From: UBA5232 sp964557565
GTDB taxonomy: Bacteria > Patescibacteriota > Dojkabacteria > SC72
Direction: 5' to 3'
Assembly (NCBI GenBank): GCA_964557565.1
Contig: CAZLAH010000001.1
Location: forward strand, 12,871 to 76,870
DNA: 64,000 bases
Below are positions 17,172-26,450 of this stretch, piece by piece. The position numbers were made by a program, and so were the translations under genes. The notes beneath the pieces are model-generated. The model had not been told where the DNA came from and searched no databases. It saw only the letters and a program-made list of their open reading frames with translations. Position 1 is the first letter of the stretch. Each line of letters opens with the position of its first letter.

Positions 17172-19070
17172 ATGTCAAAAATAATAGGAATAGACTTAGG
17201 AACAACAAACTCCGTAATGGCATATATGGAGGGTGGAAAACCTAATGTCATATCTAATTCACAAGGTGGTAGATTAACACCATCTGTGGTTGCCCAGGAT
17301 GAGAAAGGAGAGACTCTTGTCGGTACTCCTGCTAAAAATCAAGCTGTAATGAACCCTGAAGGCACTATCTACTCAGTTAAAAGATTGATTGGTCGTAGAT
17401 GGGATGATCCAGAAGTAGAGAAAGACAAAAAGCTCTTGCCATTTGAAATGAGAAAATCCTCTAACGGAGGGATAGAAGTTCAAATGGGAGATAAGTGGTA
17501 TACACCTCAAGAGATATCTGCAAAAATTCTCGCAAAAATGAAGAAAGATGCAGAGGATTTCTTAGGAGAAGAAGTTAAAGAAGCTGTCATTACAGTTCCT
17601 GCATACTTTGATGACTCTCAAAGACAGGCTACAAAGGATGCTGGTAAAATCGCTGGTTTGGATGTTAAAAGAATTGTAAATGAACCAACAGCAGCAGCAT
17701 TAGCATACGGTGTAGACAAAGGTAAGGATGAAAAAGTTGCAATTTTCGACTTAGGTGGTGGTACATTCGATATCTCCATACTAGAGATGGGCGATGGTGT
17801 GTTTGAAGTCCTTTCTACAAATGGAGATACACACTTAGGTGGTGATGATTTTGATCAAAAGATCATTGAACATTTAGCGGAACAATTCAAGAATAAAGAG
17901 GGAATAGATTTAAGAGATGATAGAACAGCACTTCAAAGATTGAGGGAAGCAGGGGAGAAAGCTAAGATAGAGCTTTCATCTTCTGAGGAAACAGAAATAA
18001 ATATCCCATATATCACTGCTTCAGATAAAGGACCTAAGCATTTAAGAGAAAAGCTTACTAGATCTGAACTAGAAAAATTAGTAATGGATCTCATTGAGAA
18101 GACAGTAAAACCATGTGAGAAAGCATTGAAAGATGCAGGAATATCAAAAGATGAAATAAATGAAGTGCTTCTTGTTGGTGGTATGTCTAGAATGCCAGCT
18201 GTACAGAAGAAGGTTGAGGAATTCTTCGGTAAGGAAGTAAACAAAGGTGTTAATCCTGATGAAGTTGTAGGCTTGGGAGCTGCAATACAGGGAGGTGTCT
18301 TAGGTGGTGATGTAAAAGATATCACCTTGTTGGATGTCACACCGCTCTCTCTTGGATTGGAAACATTAGGTGGAGTTATGACTAAACTCATAGAAAGAAA
18401 TACAACAATCCCTGTAGAGAAGAAACAGATTTTCTCAACTGCAGCAGACAATCAGCCAGCAGTAGAGATCCATATCTTACAAGGAGAAAGAGAAATGGCA
18501 CCTGATAATAAAACTTTGGGAAGATTTGTATTAGATGGTATCCCACCAGCACCTAGAGGTGTACCTCAAATAGAAGTTATGTTCTCCATAGATGCAAATG
18601 GTATCTTGAATGTTAAGGCTGTAGATTTAGCTACGAAGAAAGAGCAAAAGATCACTATTACAGCATCTACAGGTCTGAAAGACGAAGAGATAGAAAAGAT
18701 GGTAGAGGAAGCTGAAAAGAATGCGGAAGAGGACAAAAAGAAAAGGGATAGGGCTGAGAAGAGAAATAATGCAGATTCATTATGCTTCAGTGTTGAGAAG
18801 TTAATAAGTGAGAACAAAGACAAGATAGATAGCTCTGATGTTGAAGATATGGAGAAAAGGTCTGAGGAATTAAAGAAACTAATCGAAAAGGAAGACTTCG
18901 ATGAAGAAGAGGTTGAGAAAAAATCAGATGAACTTATGAAGGTCATGCAGGAAGTTGGTAAGAAAATGTATGAAAAAGCTTCCAAAGAAGCCCCTCAAGA
19001 GGAGAAAAAGGATGATTCCTCAGAGGAAAAGAAAGAAGATGAGGTAAAAGAGGGAGAAGTTGTTGAATAA
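17172..19070 (+). CDS. dnaK: Chaperone DnaK (Hsp70)
   Basis: ATP-dependent folding chaperone. All Hsp70 signatures are present: IGIDLGTTNSVMA at the N-terminus, IFDLGGGTFDISIL near residue 195 and VLLVGGMSRMPAVQKKV near 335. The substrate-binding domain (LLDVTPLSLGLETLGGVMTKLI) and a helical lid end in an acidic EEK-rich tail. The length of 632 aa is typical. It is last in the HrcA-controlled operon and is followed by a terminator. Confidence 0.98.
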   Translation: MSKIIGIDLGTTNSVMAYMEGGKPNVISNSQGGRLTPSVVAQDEKGETLVGTPAKNQAVMNPEGTIYSVKRLIGRRWDDPEVEKDKKLLPFEMRKSSNGGIEVQMGDKWYTPQEISAKILAKMKKDAEDFLGEEVKEAVITVPAYFDDSQRQATKDAGKIAGLDVKRIVNEPTAAALAYGVDKGKDEKVAIFDLGGGTFDISILEMGDGVFEVLSTNGDTHLGGDDFDQKIIEHLAEQFKNKEGIDLRDDRTALQRLREAGEKAKIELSSSEETEINIPYITASDKGPKHLREKLTRSELEKLVMDLIEKTVKPCEKALKDAGISKDEINEVLLVGGMSRMPAVQKKVEEFFGKEVNKGVNPDEVVGLGAAIQGGVLGGDVKDITLLDVTPLSLGLETLGGVMTKLIERNTTIPVEKKQIFSTAADNQPAVEIHILQGEREMAPDNKTLGRFVLDGIPPAPRGVPQIEVMFSIDANGILNVKAVDLATKKEQKITITASTGLKDEEIEKMVEEAEKNAEEDKKKRDRAEKRNNADSLCFSVEKLISENKDKIDSSDVEDMEKRSEELKKLIEKEDFDEEEVEKKSDELMKVMQEVGKKMYEKASKEAPQEEKKDDSSEEKKEDEVKEGEVVE

Positions 19071-19090
19071 TCTCTGTTTTATCTAATATT

Positions 19091-19116
19091 AAGGGAGACT
19101 GTTGGTCTCCCTTTTT
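19091..19116 (+). terminator. Intrinsic terminator after dnaK
   Basis: Arms GGGAGAC (19093-19099) and GTCTCCC (19105-19111), extended by two A-T pairs, enclose the loop TGTTG and are followed by TTTTT. This is the clear end of the hrcA-grpE-dnaK unit. Confidence 0.9.
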
Positions 19117-19158
19117 ATTTATGGTAGGATTATTTGATTAACATTTTTCTATCTTATT

Positions 19159-21471
19159 ATGGAAGAGATGCCCCACTCGAATCGCCATTCTAGGAAAATA
19201 ACAATTCCTTTGGTACAGAAATATCTGTTCTTTGTACTGCTGTTTGTATTGCCACTTTCTATACTTCCTTTCTCTTGGGATTGGACAGAAAGAGGTATGT
19301 CCATTATTATTTTGTCTTTCTCTTCTTTAATAATTGGTTTAGAGGTGTTAAGGGTCTTTTTAGAAGGTAAACTAAGTGTATTAAAGAGCTCTTTTGATAC
19401 TGGAATATTCTTGTTAGCTCTTTCGATACTTCTCTCTACAATTTTTTCAAAAGATATAAATAGTAGCCTATGGGGAGTAGATGGAAAATTAGGTGGAGGT
19501 CTAATTGTTTTTCTTTCTCTAGCATTACTATCTTTCTCTGTAAGAGTATTCATAAAGGAAGAAAAAGATATCCGATATGCTATCCTCTTTTTTCTTGCTG
19601 GTATGTTACTAAATAATATACTAAGTTTTCTTTCATTCTTAGGTGTAAATGTTTGGGGTCTTGTACCAGTATACAAAGAGTTGAATCAAACAGGATTACC
19701 ACTATTTAGATCTTCAAAATTGCACATAGTGGTTAATGCAATATCAGTTCTTTTAGCTACAGCTTTGCTTGGAGGTCATCTCATTAACAAAAAAGAACAA
19801 TATATATTCATAATATCAATACTCTCGTTGATATTTTCAGCAATAAATATTTGGATATTTTCAATAAATGTAGGAGTAGGAATAGTAGTGTTGTTGCTTC
19901 TCATACTTGTGTTTGTAATATATTTCGTATACAAGAAGTTTAAACTACAAGAACAACAATCTAAAACAATGTTCATGTTTTTGCTTGTACTTTCTTTGGT
20001 AATTTTGATACCTTTTGTTCTTTTTCAAATACCTGCAGTAAGAGGATTGATCATCCCAAGTAGTATAAATATAATAGCTCAAGTATCTTTAGGATTAGAT
20101 CTGTCTTGGAGTGTAGCTTCTTCTGTCTTTGTAAACTCTTTCCCAAGTGGACTATTTGGATTTGGTCCAGATACTTATTCAATAGCCTTTAATCTTTTCA
20201 AGCCAATTAGTACATCATTAATATCTTTCAACAGTGTAAATTTTTACTACTCAGGAAATGAAATATTAACTCAATTACCAAATGGTGGTCTTTTTTGGTT
20301 AGCATCTTGGGGTATATTCGGTTTCCTTCTTTTCAGATCAGTAATAGTAGATCTCTTAAAGGTAAGACAGTATGGAGGTAGTGATGTTACTTGGTATTTG
20401 ATGATTGCAGATGTAACAATAATTTATATATTTTTAGTTTCGTTTTTCTCACCATACTTTGTACTCATTAACCTCTTCTTGTTCTTAATGATTTCTTTCA
20501 GAGGTATTCTTAGAGATATATTAAACAAGGGAACAGCAGATAGGTTTGTATTAAAACTTTGGACAGCAAATATGGACACGGAATCTGGTGACTCAAAGAA
20601 CTTCAAGAACTTAAATATCTTAATGAGCATAGTTATATCTGTTATATCTCTTGTAGTATTAGGTTTTTGGGTGTCAAAAGGTATAGCCTCTCTTTATGCG
20701 CTGAAAGCTGAAGCCTACTATATTGAACAAAACAGGAAATATGAGGGAGATGTATATCCAACAATGGAAGAGAGAGAAGAGTTTACAACAAATATGTCTA
20801 GATACTATGGAAAAGCTGTTGATTTTGACAAAGAGAATCCATACCTAAATAGGAAGAAAGGACTAATGTATTTAGAAAGAATAGGTATCTCAGCTGAAAA
20901 GTACTCAAATCTAGAAGATGGAGGAAACAAAGATCAGATAATAAAAGATGTAGGTATGTGGAAGAACTACACGATTGATTCTGTAAGAAAAAGCATAGAT
21001 CTTTCATCTACTGTCTATGCGAACTGGGAAGCTAGCACAAGAGTATATATGGGGTTAATAGGTATGGGTTTTTACGATTATGTTGCGGACGCAATATATT
21101 CCTTGGAAAAAGCAATCGAATTAAATCCTTCTAATTTTGAATTGTATTACAGTAAAGCACAGATATATGTCATAAAATCAGAAAAAGATGCGGCTCTAAG
21201 TTCATTGACAAAAGCGTTAAGCCTTAATTCTCAACATGTTCCATCTATTCTTTTAGCAGGTGATATAAATAAAGAGATGGGTAATTTAGTAGTATATGAG
21301 TCCTACCTAAAGGCAGCTAAAAAGATTTTAGAGGTACAGGGTAGTACAGATTTGGAAATATACAATGAAATTAGTAAACAGTTAAATACTCTTTCATCAG
21401 ATGGTCAAGAAGAAGATTCTAGTGAAGGAGAAGCTAAAGGGTCTGATGAATCTAAAACATCTGAGGAATAG
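19159..21471 (+). CDS. O-antigen ligase-like polytopic membrane protein with C-terminal TPRs
   Basis: Residues 1 to about 430 hold roughly ten hydrophobic helices with a large loop containing SFPSGLFGFGPDTYSIAFN, typical of Wzy_C/O-antigen-ligase-like proteins. After a further TM segment (about 490-515), the C-terminal 240 residues carry tetratricopeptide-like helices (SLEKAIELNPSNFELYYSKAQIY, SSLTKALSLNSQHVPSILLAGDINKEMG). The combination is common in CPR genomes and suggests ligation or polymerisation of surface glycans, though the substrate is unknown. The acidic Ser/Glu tail overlaps the convergent comF gene by 67 bp. Confidence 0.78.
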   Translation: MEEMPHSNRHSRKITIPLVQKYLFFVLLFVLPLSILPFSWDWTERGMSIIILSFSSLIIGLEVLRVFLEGKLSVLKSSFDTGIFLLALSILLSTIFSKDINSSLWGVDGKLGGGLIVFLSLALLSFSVRVFIKEEKDIRYAILFFLAGMLLNNILSFLSFLGVNVWGLVPVYKELNQTGLPLFRSSKLHIVVNAISVLLATALLGGHLINKKEQYIFIISILSLIFSAINIWIFSINVGVGIVVLLLLILVFVIYFVYKKFKLQEQQSKTMFMFLLVLSLVILIPFVLFQIPAVRGLIIPSSINIIAQVSLGLDLSWSVASSVFVNSFPSGLFGFGPDTYSIAFNLFKPISTSLISFNSVNFYYSGNEILTQLPNGGLFWLASWGIFGFLLFRSVIVDLLKVRQYGGSDVTWYLMIADVTIIYIFLVSFFSPYFVLINLFLFLMISFRGILRDILNKGTADRFVLKLWTANMDTESGDSKNFKNLNILMSIVISVISLVVLGFWVSKGIASLYALKAEAYYIEQNRKYEGDVYPTMEEREEFTTNMSRYYGKAVDFDKENPYLNRKKGLMYLERIGISAEKYSNLEDGGNKDQIIKDVGMWKNYTIDSVRKSIDLSSTVYANWEASTRVYMGLIGMGFYDYVADAIYSLEKAIELNPSNFELYYSKAQIYVIKSEKDAALSSLTKALSLNSQHVPSILLAGDINKEMGNLVVYESYLKAAKKILEVQGSTDLEIYNEISKQLNTLSSDGQEEDSSEGEAKGSDESKTSEE

Positions 21472-22181
21472 AAAGCTTTACCACGAAAAAGACAAATGGC
21501 ATGTATCGGTATATTTCTGTTCGTACTTTTCCTAATACATTTTGTAATAGATTCTAATGTGGCTCCTGTAGTTAGAACATCATCTATGATTGTTATTGAG
21601 TCATAACTATCCATATTGAAATTGGTGTTTAAAGAAAAATGATTGAATGAGATATTTCTTCTTCCTTTCCTGTCTTCAAAAGCTTGATGTCCACTTTCCT
21701 TTGTTTTTAGAATCAGGCTGTCACAAAAATCAAAACTGTAGTAATTAGCAAATATTTTCCCTAGATTAAATACTTGATTAAAACCTCTTTCTCTCATTCT
21801 AGAAGAAGATATAGGTACAATTGTTACCAATGTATTACCTAGAATCTTGATGTGTTGTGAATTTCTCATAATATCTAAAAACAATTCAACTAAGCTCTCT
21901 GAGATATCGTATACATATGAATATTTGTATCTCTTTAAAATTGTAGATGTTAGAGAATTATACTCCCAGCATACAAAGACAGAAGTTAAAGAATAATTTC
22001 TCATACAAGAAGAATGACTTTGAAAATCATTTGACAATCGCCTACATATATAACATTCAGGAAGAGATCTCTTGAAAAGCTTTTTACATCTCTCACAAAG
22101 ATACGTGCCTTCTTTGCTACATATGGTGCAAGAACGAGGAAATACAATATCTAATATATTCTTCATTCCAATATTATCCAT
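21405..22181 (-). CDS. comF: ComF family phosphoribosyltransferase-like protein
   Basis: An N-terminal zinc ribbon (CTIC ... CERC, CYICRR) is followed by a type I phosphoribosyltransferase fold with the PRPP loop ITIIDDVLTTGATLE. The RMRERGFNQV motif is diagnostic of ComF/GntX. ComF supports DNA uptake in competent bacteria, but no other competence genes are in the window. The last ~22 residues (Ser/Asp-rich) are encoded antisense to the end of the upstream ligase-like gene. A TAATAT hexamer lies 5 nt before the ATG. Confidence 0.85.
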   Translation of the reverse strand: MDNIGMKNILDIVFPRSCTICSKEGTYLCERCKKLFKRSLPECYICRRLSNDFQSHSSCMRNYSLTSVFVCWEYNSLTSTILKRYKYSYVYDISESLVELFLDIMRNSQHIKILGNTLVTIVPISSSRMRERGFNQVFNLGKIFANYYSFDFCDSLILKTKESGHQAFEDRKGRRNISFNHFSLNTNFNMDSYDSITIIDDVLTTGATLESITKCIRKSTNRNIPIHAICLFRGKAFYSSDVLDSSDPLASPSLESSS

Positions 22182-22186
22182 CCTAA

Positions 22187-22192
22187 ATATTA
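22187..22192 (-). promoter_or_regulatory. -10 element for leaderless comF
   Basis: TAATAT on the minus strand ends 5 nt before the comF ATG (22181). The intervening TTAGG sits too close to the ATG to act as a normal Shine-Dalgarno. Confidence 0.4.
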
Positions 22193-22204
22193 ATTAGATA
22201 TGAA

Positions 22205-22233
22205 TTGATAAAAATCTCACTTTAAATTATGAT
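22205..22233 (+). promoter_or_regulatory. murJ promoter
   Basis: TTGATA (22205-22210), a 17-bp spacer, and TATGAT (22228-22233). The predicted start near 22240 leaves a leader of about 20 nt. Confidence 0.65.
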
Positions 22234-22259
22234 ATTATTCGCTAAACCACATCGATAAT

Positions 22260-24029
22260 ATGTTGAAAATTCTTGAAAAGAAAAATAGTGTTTTTTTTGT
22301 AATGGCAATACTCCTCCTGACTAAGGTTCTGGGTTTTTTTAAGTTAAGAATAATAGCACAACTATTTGGTGTATCTCACGAATTAGATATTTTTTGGGCA
22401 GCATTCACAATCCCTGATATGCTTTTCATGATAGTAGTTGCAGGTTCAATAAATGCCGCTATTATTCCAATATTCTCAGATATCTTTTACAAAAAAGGTG
22501 AAGAAACCTTAAACCAATTCTTCAATCAACTTACATACCTAATAATTGCTTTTTGTACAGTTATAGCCGCAGCTCTTTTCATCTTTACTCCTCAAATTAC
22601 TATCTTCTTGATTGAATCAGAATCTTTACAAAATATACTAACGTTTTCTAATAGGATAACCCAAGGTGACTATGAACAGTTTGTATATCTTACTCGAGTA
22701 ATGATGCTATCTCCAATACTTTTAGGTACAAGCACTTTGATTACGGGATATCTACAGGTCAGAAAACAATTCTTTGTAACATCTCTTGCTCCACTAATAT
22801 ACAATGTTGCAATGGTCTTCGGACCTCTTTTCTTTGTTGTAGTACTTAAGATGGGAGTAGAAGGAATAGCTTTCTCAGCGGTAATAGGTTCTCTTCTTCA
22901 CTTTCTCATACAAATTCCTTCATTTACTAAATTTTACAAAACAAGCTTTTCTCTTCGAATTAGCACATTGGTCGAATCTTTGAAGAATAGATATGTTTGG
23001 AAAGCATTGAAGCTGGCAGTACCAAGAATGATAGCGATATTTGGAGAGCAAATGAATGTAGTAGTAAATACGCTAATCAGTTTCTCTTTAGCCGCTGGAG
23101 CTTTAAGTGCTTACAAATTCGCACTAAGTCTTCATCTTTTCCCAATCAATATCATTGGTAGCGCAGTAGCACAAGTTGCATTGCCCAATATGGCAGAACA
23201 TAGTGAAAATAAACCTAAATTCAAAGAAGTATTAAACAATTCTCTTCAATTAGCCCTTTACCTTGTACTACCAATCGTAGCTACATTCATAATTCTTCGA
23301 CTTCCAATTATACGTTTGGCATATGGAACTGGAGCTTTTGACTGGAGAGGTACAATCCTAACGGCATGGTGTCTTGCATTGCTTGCAGTCTCTGTAATTG
23401 GTCAAACACTAGCACAAATCCTTCTTAGGGCTTTCTATGCCCTAAAAGAAACATGGCTTCCTTTGTTAGCTATCTCTGTTGGTATTGTTTTGAATGTCCT
23501 TTTCGCATATCTTCTAACAAACTTTTTTAGTCATTACTATGACTGGAGGCCAATACTTGAACAAATGGTCTTACAAATAACGCATGCAAATGGTGGAGGC
23601 TTCCTCCAAGTACTTGGTTCTTTTGCTCTTGATATCGCAAGATGGTCAACTACAAGGGGAGATTCCGATATGGGAGTCGGTGGACTCTCTTTAAGTTTGA
23701 GTATTACATACTTAGTCCAAACTGTAATGCTTGGAACACTTTTAAACAGAAAGTGGCAAATTCTTTCTTGGGAAGAAACAGTAGCTCCGGCATTAACAAA
23801 AATTTTGAATACAATTTTAATGTGTATTGGAATGTACTTTGTATTCAAACTTTTTGATTTCCAACTAGATACAACCAGAACAATCTCGATCATAATACTT
23901 ACGATCGTAACCTCTCTGTATGGAATAGCATCATATTGGGTTGGTTCCAAAGTTTTCAATATCAAAGAATTAGATGTATTTGAAAAGAAACTTTTTGTGA
24001 TCAAGAATAGTATTTTCTCTAAGAAATGA
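22260..24029 (+). CDS. murJ: Lipid II flippase MurJ (MviN)
   Basis: Flips the peptidoglycan precursor lipid II across the membrane. It has about 13-14 TM helices. Family features include the N-terminal LLTKVLGFFKLRIIAQLFGVSHELDIFWAAFTIPD and the VPRMIAIFGEQMNVVVNTLISFSLAAGALSAYKFA region. The 589 aa length includes a somewhat long loop near residues 420-460 (DWRPILEQMVLQITHANGGG) not present in the shortest homologues. The stop codon overlaps the next start as ATGA. Confidence 0.93.
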   Translation: MLKILEKKNSVFFVMAILLLTKVLGFFKLRIIAQLFGVSHELDIFWAAFTIPDMLFMIVVAGSINAAIIPIFSDIFYKKGEETLNQFFNQLTYLIIAFCTVIAAALFIFTPQITIFLIESESLQNILTFSNRITQGDYEQFVYLTRVMMLSPILLGTSTLITGYLQVRKQFFVTSLAPLIYNVAMVFGPLFFVVVLKMGVEGIAFSAVIGSLLHFLIQIPSFTKFYKTSFSLRISTLVESLKNRYVWKALKLAVPRMIAIFGEQMNVVVNTLISFSLAAGALSAYKFALSLHLFPINIIGSAVAQVALPNMAEHSENKPKFKEVLNNSLQLALYLVLPIVATFIILRLPIIRLAYGTGAFDWRGTILTAWCLALLAVSVIGQTLAQILLRAFYALKETWLPLLAISVGIVLNVLFAYLLTNFFSHYYDWRPILEQMVLQITHANGGGFLQVLGSFALDIARWSTTRGDSDMGVGGLSLSLSITYLVQTVMLGTLLNRKWQILSWEETVAPALTKILNTILMCIGMYFVFKLFDFQLDTTRTISIIILTIVTSLYGIASYWVGSKVFNIKELDVFEKKLFVIKNSIFSKK

Positions 24030-24373
24030 AAAAAGGAATCCTAAAGAAAATATCCATAGTTTTACTTCTTCTTTTTTTGTTCATTTCTCTTTCTTCTTTG
24101 TATACATATTTTAGTTGGAGAAAGAGTTTTTACGAAAAGAANNNNNNNNNNNNNNNNNNNNNNNNNNNNNNNNNNNNNNNNNNNNNNNNNNNNNNNNNNN
24201 NNNNNNNNNNNNNNNNNNNNNNNNNNNNNNNNNNNNNNNNNATAGTGGAGATAAATAGGGGGATTAGTGATGCGGTCTTGTTAGTTAATGAAAATGCTTT
24301 TTTAGGAAGAACCATAAAGAATATAGAATTGATGGCAGACAGAGTCATAATTAAAGGAAATATAGAGCGATAA
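24026..24373 (+). CDS. Small membrane-anchored protein interrupted by an assembly gap
   Basis: The reading frame starts at an ATG overlapping the murJ stop. It encodes a Lys-rich N-terminus and one hydrophobic helix (ISIVLLLLFLFISLSSLYTYF), then enters 100 unknown bases. After the gap the same nominal frame encodes IVEINRGISDAVLLVNENAFL and ends at 24373. Because 100 N is a conventional gap length, frame continuity and true size are unknown; these could be two genes. A bitopic extracytoplasmic protein with a beta-rich end is likely. No family recognised. Confidence 0.45.
   Translation: MKKGILKKISIVLLLLFLFISLSSLYTYFSWRKSFYEKXXXXXXXXXXXXXXXXXXXXXXXXXXXXXXXXXXIVEINRGISDAVLLVNENAFLGRTIKNIELMADRVIIKGNIER
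24142..24241. other. Scaffold gap (100 N)
   Basis: Exactly 100 undetermined bases. This round number is typical of an assembler placeholder, so the real distance is not known. Confidence 0.99.
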
Positions 24374-24376
24374 CGC

Positions 24377-24406
24377 TTGAATATCACCAATCCCATATGA
24401 TACAAT
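24377..24406 (+). promoter_or_regulatory. groESL promoter
   Basis: TTGAAT (24377-24382), 18 bp, TACAAT (24401-24406). The predicted start near 24413 lies inside the CIRCE-like dyad. Confidence 0.7.
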
Positions 24407-24409
24407 TCT

Positions 24410-24436
24410 TTGGCAATCATTAAATTAATCTGCTAA
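24410..24436 (+). promoter_or_regulatory. CIRCE-like operator upstream of groES
   Basis: TTGGCAATC, 9 bp, ATCTGCTAA, 27 bp in total. The right arm TGCTAA and the spacing are identical to the hrcA and dnaJ copies; the left arm differs at one position (TTGGCA). It overlaps the predicted transcription start and ends 6 bp before the groES ATG. Confidence 0.75.
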
Positions 24437-24442
24437 ACAGAT

Positions 24443-24742
24443 ATGTCTAAAGATATACAAATTCAACCATTAGGTAAAAGAGTTTTGATACAACCAGATG
24501 TTCTAGAAGAAAAAACAGCTGGTGGTTTAGTTCTTCCTCCAAGTGCAAATGATGACAAAAAACCTGAAACAGGAATTGTTGTTAAGTTAGGAAAAGGAAA
24601 GATAAAAGGAAAAGATATATCTTTTGATGTATCAGTTGGGGATAGAATATATTTCAAAAAATACTCTCCAGATGAAGTAGAAATAGATAATGAAAAATAT
24701 CTTCTTCTTGATGTAGAAGATATCTTAGCAATCATAAAGTAA
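24443..24742 (+). CDS. groES: Co-chaperonin GroES
   Basis: Heptameric lid of the GroEL chamber. It has the GroES signature IQPLGKRVLIQPDVLEEKTAGGLVLP and mobile loop, GIVVKLGKGK, and a VGDRIYFKKY strand. The length of 99 aa is normal. It is separated from groEL by 23 AT-rich bases without a Shine-Dalgarno and controlled by a CIRCE-like site. Confidence 0.97.
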   Translation: MSKDIQIQPLGKRVLIQPDVLEEKTAGGLVLPPSANDDKKPETGIVVKLGKGKIKGKDISFDVSVGDRIYFKKYSPDEVEIDNEKYLLLDVEDILAIIK

Positions 24743-24765
24743 AATAAATTTAAACACTTACTCAT

Positions 24766-26394
24766 ATGTCAAAATCAATAATATACAATGAAGAAGCAAG
24801 AAAAGCCTTAAAAGCAGGTGTAGATACAATAGCAAATGCTGTAAAGGTTACATTGGGACCTAAAGGAAGAAATATTGCAATTGCAAAAAGTTTTGGATCT
24901 CAGGTAATTACCAAGGATGGTGTTACTGTTGCAAAAGAGATAGAAGACAAAGATCCTTTTAAAAATGTTGGTGTTGAGATGATTAAAGAAGCATCTAACA
25001 AAGTGAATGATGTCGCAGGAGATGGTACTACTACTGTTACAGTACTTGCTCAAGCAATAGCTTCTGCAGGTTTCAAAAATGTAGCAGCAGGTTCCAACCC
25101 CATATCTCTTAAAAGAGGTTTGGACAAGGGTGTAGAGATAATTATTAACGAATTAGAAAAAACAGCCAAAAAGATTACAAGCAAGGAAGAGATATCTCAA
25201 GTATCTACAATATCTGCAAACAATGACAAAGAACTAGGAGATATGATAGGTGGTGTATTTGAGAAGGTAGGAAAGGATGGAGTCATAACTGTAGAAGAAG
25301 CAAAAGGTCTTAAAGATGAAGTTGAATATACAGAAGGAATGGAATTTGATAATGGATATGTAAGTGCATATTTTGTAAATAATGCAGAAACATTAGAAAC
25401 CATTATGGATAACCCATATGTATTCATAACGGATAAAAAATTGTCTAATCTTCAAGATATTCAGGCAATAGCTGAGAAAGTCCTTGGTGCTGCAGATAGA
25501 CCTCTTGTAATAATTGCTGATGATATTGAGAATCAAGCATTAGCAACTCTTGTTGTAAACAAATTGAGGGGTACATTGGATGTTGTAGCTGTTAAGGCTC
25601 CTGGTTTTGGAGATAGAAAGAAGGAGATGTTGAAAGATCTTTCAGTATTAACAGGTGCAGAATATATTTCAGAGGATTTGGGTAAAACATTGGATTCAGT
25701 AGAGCTTACAGACTTGGGTTCTGCAAAGAAGGTTATTGTAAACAAAGAGAAGACAATCATTGTTGAAGGTAAGGGAGAGAAGAAGGAGATAGAAAGTAGA
25801 GTTAAAGAAATAAAGGCTCAGATATCAAGTACTACATCAGACTATGATAGAGAGAAATTACAAGAAAGATTAGCAAAGATATCTGGTGGTGTTGCAGTTA
25901 TTAAAGTTGGTGCAGCATCGGAGATAGAAGCTAAGGAGAAGAAGATGAGGATAGAGGATGCAATTAATGCTACGAGAGCAGCTATCGAGGAGGGTGTTGT
26001 AGCTGGTGGTGGTTTGGCATTACATAATGCTAAAGATGTTCTTAAGAAGGTTAAGTTAGATGACCGAGATGAGCAGTTAGGTATTGAAATTCTTAAGGGT
26101 ATATTGAGTGAACCTCTTAAACAGATAGCTGAGAATGCGGGTGAGGATGGTGCAGTAATTGCTGCTAATTGTAAGGGTAATACAGGATTTAATGCTAAGA
26201 CAGGAGAGTATGTAGATATGATTGAAGCAGGTATCATTGATCCTGTTAAAGTTACAAGATTAGCATTGTCTAATGCTGTATCTGTAGGTTCTATGTTAGT
26301 AACTACAGAAGCAGTTGTTGCAGATATTCCTGATGAGAAAGATAGCAAAGCTCCTATGGGTAGTGAAATGGGAGGTATGCCTGGAATGATGTAA
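24766..26394 (+). CDS. groEL: Chaperonin GroEL (Hsp60)
   Basis: ATP-driven protein-folding chamber. It has the nucleotide-binding GDGTTTVTVLAQ (near residue 86) and the signature AAIEEGVVAGGGLAL near 405. The C-terminus is a short Gly/Met tail (GSEMGGMPGMM). At 542 aa it is full length. It probably also feeds back on HrcA activity, as known for other HrcA/CIRCE systems. A strong terminator follows. Confidence 0.98.
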   Translation: MSKSIIYNEEARKALKAGVDTIANAVKVTLGPKGRNIAIAKSFGSQVITKDGVTVAKEIEDKDPFKNVGVEMIKEASNKVNDVAGDGTTTVTVLAQAIASAGFKNVAAGSNPISLKRGLDKGVEIIINELEKTAKKITSKEEISQVSTISANNDKELGDMIGGVFEKVGKDGVITVEEAKGLKDEVEYTEGMEFDNGYVSAYFVNNAETLETIMDNPYVFITDKKLSNLQDIQAIAEKVLGAADRPLVIIADDIENQALATLVVNKLRGTLDVVAVKAPGFGDRKKEMLKDLSVLTGAEYISEDLGKTLDSVELTDLGSAKKVIVNKEKTIIVEGKGEKKEIESRVKEIKAQISSTTSDYDREKLQERLAKISGGVAVIKVGAASEIEAKEKKMRIEDAINATRAAIEEGVVAGGGLALHNAKDVLKKVKLDDRDEQLGIEILKGILSEPLKQIAENAGEDGAVIAANCKGNTGFNAKTGEYVDMIEAGIIDPVKVTRLALSNAVSVGSMLVTTEAVVADIPDEKDSKAPMGSEMGGMPGMM

Positions 26395-26408
26395 TACTAA
26401 GTATTTAG

Positions 26409-26433
26409 AAAGAGGGGTTTACACCCCTCTTTT
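26409..26433 (+). terminator. Intrinsic terminator after groEL
   Basis: Arms AGAGGGG (26411-26417) and CCCCTCT (26424-26430) with loop TTTACA, extended by A-T pairs and followed by Ts. Confidence 0.9.
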
Positions 26434-26450
26434 ACTTTATCTTGTTCTAG

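Noticed and set aside
17933..18985. Two long minus-strand frames opposite dnaK
   Set aside because: The antisense of dnaK often gives long Ser/Phe-rich frames; composition is as expected from the complement of Glu/Lys-rich coding.
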